A stretch of DNA of 64,000 nt from Sipunculus nudus (lineage: Eukaryota > Annelida > Sipuncula > Golfingiida > Sipunculidae): positions 28,931,079 to 28,995,078 of the forward strand of contig CM049307.1 of NCBI GenBank assembly GCA_026874595.1. Direction: 5' to 3'. The position numbers and the translations under genes are program-made. Below the pieces are notes generated by a model. It searched no databases, was not told where the DNA came from, and worked only from the letters and a program-made list of their open reading frames with translations. Numbering within the stretch: the first letter of the stretch is position 1; every line of letters starts with the position of its first letter. Below are positions 36,601 through 49,400 of this stretch, piece by piece.

Positions 36601-38070
36601 ACTTCTCTTCTGTTGCACATTGTAATTAACTGTCACATGAATGTAAATCATGATATTTTTTTCCTCACAGAAAATCAATACATTAAGTGATGGCTATTTA
36701 ATTAAAATGCCCTTGATTTTATGTTACTTATCTGAGTACCTGGCAAGACACCACATCAGTCTTTTACAAGCTACCTAATACTTTCTGACACACCTGATCA
36801 TTAAACATAACACCTTTTATGATATCAGTCACCCTATCATATTTGATGTGTCACCACATAACATGATGTGACTTTTGACACCCCCCCCCCTCCCCCGATA
36901 TGATACCCTGTTCAAATCTTCCCAATTTACATGAAACCAGACATATTACCATTTGATATCACACTTTGTAAAATATTTAATAAAATGAGCCATCATATGT
37001 ATTATCATCTGACAATCTGACATGTCAAATGTGAATGTCTAACATCTAAAGCCACCAGACATGAAGACTTGACATCTGACAGTCTTTTCTGAAATCTGAC
37101 AAAAAGCTATGCCTGACATCTTACCAACTGACAAGACATCCGGCCTCACCAAAAACAGTGTGACATCCTGTTTTCTGACATCTAAAAACCTTACATCGTC
37201 TCGTCTGACATCTAACCCCACAGCCATGGATCGCTCACATGTGTGTGATGACTGAACAACTGGGATAATAACACACCCAGGACCCATCTACAGGTGTGGT
37301 AGACACCAGGCCTGTGTGACACAGAAATATGAAATAAAATGACAGGAAGTGAGTGCAACCTCACAGTCCCAAATATGAGAATGGAACTCTGTGATGTTAC
37401 ATACAGAATTAAAGTAATCATTATAAAATGAAAGGCTGTTACCTCCACTTAAAGAAAGATGCCATGCCTACTAGGTGACTACCAAGCATACATTATTCTT
37501 AAATATTATATGTGTTTCATGGACAGGAGATACTAGATCTTGTGCTTGCTTCACTAGTCATCTGAAATAACTTTTCATATCACTAGTTGGTGGTTCCTGA
37601 AAGTGAATCAATTCACAGGATCTATCTTATAATCTCAAAGATGATCATATAACATTGATGGAGAGGAGCCAAAATACAAGTATTTTTAAGTGGCTTTTGT
37701 CATGAACAGCATTAAACAAACATCTTAACACACATTTAAAATGTGTTACTTTATCTTACTGGTATCTACTCAGTTATAAATTGGAGTAATTTACAACAAC
37801 ATTGTAATGGTAAGTTTAGGCATCATTGGTATATTAGAGCACCCAGAGCATGCAATTTTACAGGACTAGAACTGAGACATTATCTATGGACCACTAACAT
37901 GGTAGTCCTTGTCCTTTTTGTGCATTAGAGACAACATCTAACAAGGTGTACAGAAATAAATATTACAGAGGTTATGAAAATGGCAGCAGTAAATTAGAAC
38001 TGGTACAGACACTTCTCAGAAAAACCTTTCATTAATCATTTACAGAGGTATCAATTACCTTTTGCTCAAT
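33620..38070. other. Intergenic, nothing recognised apart from low-complexity tracts
   Basis: AT-rich, with a poly-C tract at ~36882 and the ctgacatct repeat listed separately. No coding evidence. Confidence 0.5.
36990..37215. repeat. Degenerate ctgacatct repeat
   Basis: About fifteen variants of the ~10-mer ctgacatcta/ctgacaatct occur between 36990 and 37215. The apparent minus-strand ORF here reads this low-complexity repeat and is not called a gene. Confidence 0.6.
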
Positions 38071-38076
38071 ATACAA

Positions 38077-38816
38077 TTAGAATACGGGTAGTCGACAAGC
38101 GACTACGTGTATCCGCCAAAATCAGAGTAGGACGGGTGAAGTGAGGCATGGATTGAGTGGCAAGGGGAAATAGAGTTACATGTGTTACATATTAGAATGG
38201 ATGTCTGCCATGTAAACATGATTGTATATTTGACTGTTATTTGAAAGAGAAACTATCCAAGATGTATACACATGCAAAATTTCAGGTGGATAAGTCAAAC
38301 CACTGCAGAGATATGAGTGATTTTATCCCACAAAAGACAAACAGATGGACCCTGTGCAAAAATGGCTGCAGGTGGCGCCACCATTTTTGTGTATGTTATT
38401 AAGCTATCCAAGGGCTACATTTGTGTAAAATTTTTTTCCTGATTGGTCGAATGAGTCAGGAGATATAAGCATTAATGTCTGCAGCGTGAACATGAATGAA
38501 GCTGGCGCCACCTGTCATAAAATCAAGAAACCTATCCAGGATGTATACGCAAGGGCTACATTTGTACAAAATTATTTTCCTGATCAGTCAAACGGTTCCC
38601 GAGATATGTGGGTTTATGTGTGGAAACAGATGCACAAACGGACGCTGGGTAGAGAGGAAAGGTTAGGCATCAGTTCACATGTGACCCCTTAATTGGTATA
38701 GGTTTCGGAAAAATCCATCCGGTAGTCCCAAGTGAGTTCTCCGGAAACTAACGCAGCGGCGGCGGAACCCGGTCAAAAACATAGTATCCGCCAAAACTTC
38801 GTTTTGGCGGATACAA
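38077..38816 (-). mobile_element. Non-autonomous Helitron/Helentron-like element, short copy
   Basis: Same family as 7464-9110, opposite strand. On the plus strand it starts ttagaatacggg (CTAA end on the minus strand) with hairpin gtagtcg-acaag-cgactac (38088-38106). It ends with a perfect 14-bp stem, gtatccgccaaaac-ttc-gttttggcggatac (38784-38814). It contains the palindrome ggtggcgccacc at 38371. Confidence 0.75.
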
Positions 38817-38819
38817 TTA

Positions 38820-41380
38820 ATGAAATTAATCACAGTAAAATTTTAAAATACAGTAAAAAATCTATTTGACACAATTACAATACAGCCAGCTTTAGTGATG
38901 ACATTTTAATGTTATTTTTTATGTAAACTATCCACTCATTAGCATGGCAAATTTATCAAGCAGGTGCTGTAATGACCTATCTGGTAGCTTTCTTCTGTAC
39001 AGTCAAAGGTATACCCATAAAATATGGTAGCTAATCTGTTTCTATGTTTATACTTAAGTTACTACAACAAAAGTTTATATGAGTATTTTCTAAGGAGGAT
39101 CACCAAACGTCACATACATGTATACCAGAATGATAAATATATTATCACAAATGACTGGTTTCTACATTCAACAAAACTAGTGTACACAGAAGAATTGCAT
39201 AGTGTGAACATATGCCTCACGACTTATTATATTTGAGAGGTAGTTTAGATTTCCTGGATGTCCTCTCCCATCAACTTAATATACACAGGTGAGCATTACT
39301 TCATCAGCTTCTTTGAAAGTATCACAATATCATAGTGGTTCTCATAACAAATATAAGGCAATTTTTATCATATATATTAATGGGCATTTACAAGACTGTT
39401 GTGGAGAAATCTTAAATGTAAAAATGAATGTTTAATGTCAGTTTTAGCTGACAACAAATTTTGACCAATGAAATTTGGAAGACCATGTATATATGACAAA
39501 GACTTGGTTATGATGTATATTATACCGTGAATCATAAAACCTGTACACCAATAAGTCATGACTAATATAAGTTTTCCCTGCATCTTAAACCAAACCAGTT
39601 TTTTTATATATATTAACCTTAAACCTGCAACACAAAAAAAACATTAAAACAAAGATTGTGTCAGAGACTGCCTAGATATATCATGGCACATTAAGACTCA
39701 CTTTTATAAATATATTGATATCTTATCAATAATATAAATTGATATTTCTCTCAATACTCTACCCACTGATAATTTATTGATAATAAGTGACTCTTCCAGG
39801 GCCCAGGCTTAATTTCAGAAATAACCTATTTGGTTGCCTTTGAGCACTAACAATGTTAAGGCATTAGTGAGGACATCTGAGGCTCTGTTAAAATCTTATT
39901 TATTTCTACCCTCCAGGTTCTTGCTGTATTAAAACCAGGCCAGACCTGCATATTTCCTGAAATACTAAAGAGGAACTCCTACAGACTCCACAAAAATTCC
40001 TCTCTGTTCCCTTACCACTGTTCACCTATTTTAAGCAATTATTTTCACTGAGACTATTTGTTAAAGCAAATATGTCCAAAATGAAGAATCGGATTAAATG
40101 TAATTAATGGTAAAAAGAGTGTTAACCTTATGTGATGTTTCCATGAATTAGAAACCAGTTCACATTTCTTTTTTTTCTGATTTTAACAATCCATGTAAAT
40201 AAAAACAAAAAAGCCTAACTGGACATCTACTGTATAATGTGAAAGTGATTAGCATGTTTTGTGTGCTGTCAACCCCACAGTGTGAGGTTTTTTTCTAAGC
40301 ATTCAATGAAAGAACAAGGGACCTATGGGTCACGACGCTCAGCTGTTATATATGATAAAAAAATATTATTTAGAAATGAGGCACATGCTGGTTTTGTGTG
40401 GTAATAAATTTATATAAGCTGTATTATGAGTTGTTGTTCTTTAGCTTATGTATGATTTTGATAGTACCTTTGGAGACAGGGAAGAGGATTGATTTCATTT
40501 ATTTTATTAACAAATGGAGTACTATTGTCACACAGATTTTGACTTGGCCATATAACTTATAAGCAGAACATATAATATAAGAGTTTAACTATTTATTAAA
40601 AAAAATTACAAATATTGTCCCAAATATAATTTTTATAAAAAATAATAAGAGAATCATATGATTTTTTTAAATGAAATATAACTGATATGATTATTAAAAT
40701 AATATTAAAGAATATATTCATGAATGCATTCATGAATACATTTTGAAAGTATTTGCACGAGTATTCATATACTTTCATTTTTACCTGAATTCCTATTCTT
40801 TATGCAAGAAACATATAATGGAGTACATAATCATATTCATATTTAAATACAATTACAAAGTATTCACACCATGTCTGGTATTTATTCAGTTTCACCAACC
40901 AATGATGTTGAGAATCCAGAATATACAAAATTCACACATTTAAATAATGATCATAAGTACCTGGTTTTATGGCTTTTATTTATATTAAAAAATAACTGTA
41001 AAAAATTCATTTTGGACCAATTTCACATCAATGTACACACTAGACACAGTAGGAATCTAGATTAATATTATCAACTGCATCTTTGTCTATCATTAATTTC
41101 CTTCATATGATCCCTAATGATTAGTAATGAATAATATGATTTACTTCTTTATCATTTAAATTGAACTGAAAAATGCCATAGGTGACTGCATGGTGTTATT
41201 TGGAATATTTGACATTCTACCCATCGATACAAGATTCTTATATCATCAGGAACTGCAAGTTAATTTCCTGTTATTATAAACTAACAAATTCCTTTTCTAT
41301 TTTTCTTTAATTTGTTATTAAAAACCAATAAAAATTTATTAATGTATTGTTTATTGTTATGTTGTTGGTTAAAACTACTA
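38820..41380. other. Intergenic, nothing recognised
   Basis: AT-rich sequence. A short gggacctatgggtcacgacgctcagctg segment at 40319-40346 resembles repeat ends at 43583 and 56265. No exons seen. Confidence 0.5.
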
Positions 41381-42960
41381 GATGAGTTGGGTTGGACACC
41401 TGGATCAACTGTGGCTGGCCATAAGCTGCCTGGATTCCTGTATGCCTCGCCTCAAGCGTGCATAATTTGATGAAAGGTCAACAAGGTCAACATACAGGTG
41501 ACTCAAGAGGGGCTGGAGAGAGCCAAAGTCTGACAGGGTCTCATAAAAAACATTAATCAAAGCTACAATTTTTGGCCAATTTCTTTCAGCTTTCTAAACT
41601 AAAAAGCTGAAATCCTATTGTGTGCATGATATGAAAATTATATCAACAGTGCTCACAGGACACAAACGTGCCATGGTCACAGTTGGGCAAAATTTAAGGT
41701 ACTAATTTTATATTTATACTAATAACTTATAAAATTTGAAAAATTCAGAACTAATTTTGGGTATTCAATTGAATCTTGATTAAATAATGTTACATCCCTG
41801 ACAAAAAAATCTCTAGCTTCAGCAATGCCCTTGTTAAGGGAGTAAATATATTTCTTGATTTTTTACAAAGTGCATTATGTTTGGGCCCATAACCTAAAAC
41901 AATTACGCAATACTGACATCATTCTGGCATGTGCATAGAGAATGAAAAATATGTATATTATTTATGATTAAAGTCAGATCAGTGGTTTTGATATTAGGCA
42001 GTCTTGAAGTGTAACAATGGTTTTTTAATGGAAAAATGAAGTTTTTCATTAATATCTCGAAGGTATTAAGTCCTAGTGACCAAATTCTTGGCATGGTAGG
42101 GGATTTTGGAGACATCTAACTGTATGCCGAATTTAAGGAACTAAGAGCTGAAGCTGGGGAGCTGAGCTCTTGCAAACTGCATAACACTAGCTTGATGTAA
42201 ACAATATGTTACATGGTGCTTGAAAACTTATTAAAATCTACAGTTTTTGATCAACTGGTTTCAAATTTTTGGTGTTAACAGTTGAAATGCTAAAAAAAAC
42301 ATGCTGTGAAAATTAAATCCACAGTACTTACAGGAAAAAAACGTGCCATGGTCAAAGTTGGGCAAAATTTAAGGTACCAATTTTTTATTTTTATTAATAT
42401 TTTAGAAAATTTAAAAGATTTTCATCTAATTTTGGGTGTACAATTTAATTTTGATTAATTAAAGTTATATTACTGGAAAAAAGGTCGATAGCTTTAACAT
42501 TTTTTGTGTTAAGTGATCAAATATCTTTCCTGAATTTTTACAAAATGCATTATGTTTGGGCCCATAACTTTTTTAAATTAAATAATACAGACATAATTTC
42601 TGGCATGTACATAGGAACTATATAGAGGAATATTTATGGTAAATATGAGGAAAAAACAGATGAGTGGTTTTGATATTATGCAGTCCTGAAGTGTGAAAAT
42701 AGGTTTTTAATAAAAAATTGAGGTTTTTCCTTAATTTCTCAAAGGAACGAAGTTGCAAAGACCCAGTTTTCGGCTTGGTAGGAGATCTTGGGGACATCTA
42801 ACATTATGCCGAATTTTGGATTCCTAGGTCTTACGGTTTCAAAATGTGCCACATCTACGGACGGACGGGCGGACGGACGGACGGACGGACAGACGGACGG
42901 ACGACGGACAATGGACCACGACTATAGCTCAGATGACTTATAGTCAGCTGAGCTAAAAAA
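41380..42960 (+). repeat. Dispersed repeat ending in the agctcag-tgact hairpin, with ~620-bp internal duplication
   Basis: Two diverged internal copies (gtgccatggtca, gggcaaaatttaaggta, ggagatcttggggacatcta) are followed by a ggac microsatellite (42858-42905). The end is ctatagctcagatgacttatagtcagctgagct, an imperfect palindrome. Related copies lie at 55590-56260 and 59040-60270, and inverse at 17838-18120. Confidence 0.7.
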
Positions 42961-43237
42961 GCTACCAGTAGAATCTCAAGATACCTGGTTATAAAATTAA
43001 TACACTTGACATGCCAGCTTTGTATTCAAACAAAATGTATGAACTTTTCTCTTAAAGTGTCTGGTGATTATTGTTTTTAAATAATGAAGCTGAAAAAAAA
43101 TCATCACGGGAAATAGGTGGACAGGGGTACCGGAACAAAACATATAGAATACAAGGTAACAACATCATTGATAAATTGTAATATCTAGATGGTAATAATA
43201 AATACTCAGGGGATCACATGCATTAGCGCCTGGCAGT

Positions 43238-43464
43238 CTACAGAATACGACAGCAGTCTGTGTCTCCCTGTTGTACTTGTGGCATCGGGGGCAGAGCCTG
43301 GGGAGGAGGTTCCTGGCAGTACCCGTTCATGTAAACCCTCAGTACAAACAGCCACTGTTCATTACGATCACCAGGATTGTATGTGTATGTCTGTTCAGTG
43401 TTCCCCCACTGGTGACCAGAATACATGCGGATTGCCACCGTCTCAGCAGAAAGAACACGGATAT
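43238..43464 (-). CDS. Gene B last exon, ends in CaaX-like CRIL
   Basis: On the minus strand the acceptor ttattccccag is before 43464 and the TAG stop is at 43240-43238. It encodes IRVLSAETVAIRMYSG, QWLFVLRVYMNGYC and a Pro/Gln-rich tail ending in DTDCCRIL. Confidence 0.85.
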
Positions 43465-46400
43465 CTGGGGAATAAATTGCAACATGTCAGCCATAATATC
43501 CATATATAGAAATATGAAATGATGGAGGAAACAGTCATTCACATAAGTTATTCGATAATAAAATGACAACAGAACTGAACTAGAGGCCCATGGGCCATGA
43601 CGCTCAGCTGAATTCAAGGAAAATTGAACAATGGGTAACATAACATCCCATAGTGCTCAAAATCTTGCATTTTGCCAACAGACCTTAGATATAGGTTACA
43701 GTGAATAAGATAAACATAAAAGTGAATCCTACAGCCCCATAGCTGAGAGGATATGGGTAACAGAGACAAGGAGATTTTTCATGGGCCTCCCTGGTTGTCA
43801 AGTAAGAAGATTCTAGGTCCAATGGTTACGATTTGTGACTTGTTAACAGATGACTGCTTCTTTAAAGGTCTCAATAATAGAGAAAACAAAATGCATAAAA
43901 ATTGGAAAAAAATACATGTGGCACCACCAGTTTGCAGGAACTGATGAAACACTCCAGGATCAATATGTATGCAAAAAATTATGGTGATCACAATCAATGC
44001 ATTAGTTATTTAGATACTGGAGTTACAGGATGCTTAAATTAGTCATTTTGCCAAAATGGATTTTAAATTACAATATCAAAAACAGCTGGAGCTATCATCA
44101 CAAAATTTTATGCAGATGTTGGTCGAATGACTCATATTTGAAATTGAGGTATTCGTGGTGCCACCTGCATTAACCTTTTTTGTACGAGGGTCATCAGTCA
44201 GTACATTAACCCATAATTTCTCAAGAAAAGCGGGAACTAGCATCCCCAAATTTTATGCAAAACTCTGTCACATATCAAATGTTGTGGGATTGAGCTTTCT
44301 GTGGTGCCACCTGCATTAACTGACATTTTATGGGGAAAAAACTAAAAAAAACTTTTAAAATCATCATCTCTGAATTCATTCAGCCAAATTGTTTAATGTT
44401 TCACAGAAAAATCCCAGAGACCAGCTCTCTCAAGTTTGTTCAAATGGTTTGGGTTTGATGAAATTTGTCTGAGTTACAAGAATTTGATTTTTAGTCATTT
44501 GGTCAAGTAAGCATACTTACATAAAAATCTCAGAAACTATGGGAGCTAGCATCATCAAGTTTTGTGCAAATGTTGTTCACCTGACTCCTATTTCAATTTG
44601 CAGTTTTTGTTGCGCCACGCACATAAACCTGTTTTTTTAGGGACAAAAACCTCATTATTTTTGCCTCTTTCAACTTAAAAATGTTTTATGATGAAACTGT
44701 TAAGCTGAATTGTTTAATTTTTCACACAAATTTTCCTAGGTTAGGGTTCTTTCAAGTGTATAAGAATAGATTCTGTTCATTGAATTTTGATAGAGTCATA
44801 GATAGCTGAAGTTGGTCATGTGGCCATTAGTAAGCCTATTTCAAACTGAGGGCTGCAACAGTCTTCTTCTGGAAAACTTCTTTGACATAGCCCAAAAATG
44901 AATCTTAGGAGGCCTTTGTTCAAGTTTACTGAAATAATTTTTAACGGAATTATTGGACCTTTAACAATGAAAGGACCGCATTTTTTATAATTCTAAACTG
45001 TTTGATTAAATAAGCTTATGAATATGTTAGAGTGAAAAAAAGAATTGTAGCCAAAGTCTATCAGCATGTGTAAACAGATTTACTAACAGGGCTAGATTGT
45101 GTCTGTATCTATAAATAGCTTGGCAGACTGCCAAGTATTTCAGATTTGGCAACAATCCAAAGGTCAGTCTGGATTTATTTATTGCCTTGGCAGACAGCCA
45201 ACCGTTTAAGAGAATGCAACACGTCAAGGGTTCACTCAGTGCACCCAACTACAGGTCAAAAGTTCACTTAGTAAAGTAAGGTGAGGGGGCAACTGCTTTC
45301 TCACCTTAACCTGGTTAGCCCAGTGCAGCTGCATTGTTCATGTACATATTACATGTCTCTGAAAAGTAATGGTCCAGCATTGAAGCATTATACCTGGTGT
45401 GTATGCCACTGCACAGGTTCGCATTAGACCTGTAGGCCTTGATGGCATTACGAGCCCCATATCTCAGAGGATATGGGTAACACAGTCCTAATTTCTTGTT
45501 TCCAAGTAGATTTTTCATGGACCTCTCTGGATGTCGGGTAAGAAGATTGGAGGTCCAATGGTTATGATTTGTGCCCTGTTAGCGAATGACAACTTCTTTG
45601 AAGGTCTCAAAAACAGAGAAAAAATGCATAAAAATTGGGAAAAAATACAGGTGGTGCCACAAGTTTGCAGGAACTGATGAAACACTCCAGGATCAATATG
45701 CATGCAAAAAAATCACATGTGGTGATCAATGCATTAGTTACTTAACCTAGTAAGAAACGGCAATTATAACATTGTTTCACAGCACAAAATGTTATCCGAT
45801 ACAGCCCACTCTAGCACTGTACAAATTTTACATGACAATGACTTTATATGTAATGATTCTAATGTTATTCCTTAAATATAAGCATTGTATTAAAGCTGTT
45901 TCATTTATTTTTATGTTTATAAAACATGTTAGTACTACGGGGACGTTGGTTGTAGTCTTTCACCACAGGGAATGATACTTCAATTCCATAAGTATCAGGT
46001 GGTTGGGATGCCTCTGAAGTCTGGGTGCAACTTATATAATGGACTTTTCCTGAAACAAAACTTTAACGGCTATTCCCGAGGGGTATCCTAAAAACTTGTA
46101 ATAAGGATTTGACTTCTACGACTTTTACAATATACTGAAGCCAGGACATGGCTCTCTTCATTGTCTTTGACATGGTTTCAAAACTAACTTTTATTTACTG
46201 AAGCCAGGACATGGCTCTCATAGTCTGTGACATGGTCTGAATACTTACTTGTATTATACTGAAGCCAGGACATGGCTCTCTGCATCATCTGAGACATGGT
46301 CTCAATACTTACTAGTATTATTTTGAAGCCAGAACATGGTCCTCTGCATGGTCCGTGACATGGTCTCAATACTTACTTGTATTATACTGAAGCCAAGACA

Positions 46401-49400
46401 TGGCTCTCTGCATCGTCTGTGACATGGTCTCAAACTCTGGTACTGTGAACATTCCACCCTGTGTCAGCTGTACTGGGCAGAATGTTTTATATGTAAGAAT
46501 CGGAGCTGGTGCAGCTGGAGCTCCCCCTGGTGATGTGGTGAAACAAACACGCAAGATCCTAACAAAATATGTCCTCATTTCCCCATGTTCCCGAAACAAT
46601 GATCGTTGTGAGTCCAAGCAGCCTCCACCTACAAAACATGCCATAATTAGTTTAAAACTACAGTCTAACTGGCACTGGAAAGAGTTCCACAGGTCTAAGC
46701 TGGACCTAGGCAACATTAAATAATGTAATTTCAAAATGACTTTTCAGTTTTTTTAAAGCAAGGGTTATCATGCGCAGGTTAATGTTACAGAACTGAATGG
46801 GAACACCCCATTTAGACAACAAAAGTAACAATTCTCTCATATCTAGATCTTTAAGATATCTGTAAATTAAAAAGAAAATAAGCTTCAATGCAGTTACTAT
46901 ATATAGCGGACACCTCTAAAAAGTGGACAGCTCTGCCAAATCTAAGGAGTGGCCATATTATAGAGGTAACACTGTATGTTACAATCTGTAAACTTACTCC
47001 ATGTTCCTTTAAGTTTATAGTCAATGGACTGTATATTGGTGACATTTATGGATGGGTTTTGCTGAATCCACTGTCTTGCCTTGTCCACCAATGTATGGAA
47101 GGGTGCAAACTCTGGATGAGACAATATACCTCCCTCTCTCAGCTGATCAGGTAAGAAATCAGCAGCACCTTCAAAAGAAAACATAATATCTCTGAATGAA
47201 ACATTAATACCCCATTCTGTTAGCCGATCAGGTATGATATCAGAAGCACCTTCAATAGAAAACATAACTCTGAATGAAACATTAGTACCTCATTCTGTTA
47301 GCCTATCAGGTATGAAACCAGGAGCACTTTCAATAGAAAACATATCTCTGAATGAAACATTAATACCTCATTTTGTTAGTCGATCAGGTATGAAATCAAG
47401 AGCACCTTCAATAGAAAGTGTATCTCTGAATGAAACATTAGTACCTCATTCTGTTAGCCTATCAGGTATGAAACCAGGAGCACTTTCAATAGAAAACATC
47501 TCTGAATGAAACATTAATACCTCATTTTGTTAGTGGATCAGGTATGAAATCAAGAGCACCTTCAATAGAAAGTGTATCTCTGAATGAAACATTAATACCC
47601 CATTCTGTTAGCTGATCAGGTATAATATCAGTAGCACCTTCAATAGAAAACATAGAGAACATTAATACCCCATTCTGTTAGTCGATCAGGTAAGAAATTA
47701 GCAGCACCTTCAAAAGAAAACATAATATCTCTGAATGAAACATTAATACCCCATTCTGTTAGTTGATTAAGTATGAAATCAAGGGCACCTTCAAAAGAAA
47801 AAATATATATGAATGAAACATTATTACCCCATCGTGTTGGCCAATAAGGTATGAAATCAGGAGCACCTTCAAAAGAAAACATCTTTGAATGAAACATTAA
47901 TACCCAATTCTGTTAGCCGATCAGGTATGAAATCAAGAGCACCTTCACTAGAAAACATATCAGGTATGAAATCAGGAGCACCTTCAAAAGAAAACATATC
48001 TCTGAATGAAACATTAATACCCCATTCTGTTAGCCGATCAGGTATGAAATCAAGAGCACCTTCACTAGAAAACATATCTGTAAATGACACATGATTACCC
48101 CATCGTGTTGGCCGATAAGGTATGAAATCAGGAGCACCTTCAAAAGAAAACATATCTTTGAATGAAACATTAATACCCCATTCTGTTGGCTGATCAGGTA
48201 TGAAATCAGGAGCACTTTCAATAGAAAACATATCTCTCAATGAAACATTAATACCTCATTCTGTTAGCTGATCAGGTATGAAATCAGGAGCACCTTCAAA
48301 AGAAAACATATCTCTGAATGAAACATTAATTAATACCTCATTCTGTTAGCTGATCAGGTATGAAATCAGGAGCACCTTCACTAGAAAGCATATCTCTGAA
48401 TGAAACATTAATACCTCATTCTGTTAGCCAATCAGGTATGAAATCAGGAGCACCTTTAAAAGAAAACATATCTCTGAATGAAACATTAATTAATACCTCA
48501 TTATGTTAGCTGATCAGGTATGAAATCAGGAGCACCTTCAAAAGAAAACATATCTCTGAATAAAACATTAATTAATACCTCATTCTGTTAGCCAATCAGG
48601 TATGAAATCAGGAGCACCTTCAAAAGAAAACATATCTCTGAATGAAACATTAATTAATACCTCATTCTGTTAGCCAATCAGGTATGAAATCAGGAGCACC
48701 TTCAAAAGAAAACATATCTCTGAATAAAACATTAATTAATACCTCATTCTGTTAGCCAATCAGGTATGAAATCAGGAGCACCTTTAAAAGAAAACATATC
48801 TCTGAATAAAACATTAATTAATACCTCATTCTGTTAGCCAATCAGGTATGAAATCAGGAGCACCTTCATAAGAAAACATATCTCTGAATGAAACATTAAT
48901 TAATACCTCATTCTGTTAGCCAATCAGGTATGAAATCAGGAGCACCTTCAAAAGAAAACATATCTCTGAATAAAACATTAATTAATACCTCATTCTGTTA
49001 GCCAATCAGGTATGAAATCAGGAGCACCTTCAAAAGAAAACATATCTCTGAATAAAACATTAATTAATACCTCATTCTGTTAGCCAATCAGGTATGAAAT
49101 CAGGAGCACCTTCAAAAGAAAACATATCTCGGAATGAAACATTAATTAATACCTCATTCTGTTAGGTGATCAGGTATGAAATCAGGAGCACCTTCACTAG
49201 AAAGCATATCTCTGAATGAAACATTAATTAATACCTCATTATGTTAGCTGATCAGATATGCCAGGAGCACCTTTAAAAGAAAACATATCTCAGAATGAAA
49301 CATTAATTAATACCTCATTCTGTTAGCCAATCAGGTATGAAATCAGGAGCACCTTTAAAAGAAAACATATCTCTGAATGAAACATTAATTAATACCTCAT

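Noticed and set aside
37039-37448. Minus-strand frames of 78-82 codons
   Set aside because: One reads the ctgacatct low-complexity repeat. Neither has exon-like borders or recognisable motifs.
46890-46975. Possible second MITE (gcggacacctctaaaaag)
   Set aside because: It resembles fragments of TIR elements, but no matching second end or target duplication could be defined.
47234-48094. Plus-strand repetitive frames in the 78-bp array
   Set aside because: They are antisense readings of the repeat units. The period of 26 codons makes open frames on both strands likely by chance.
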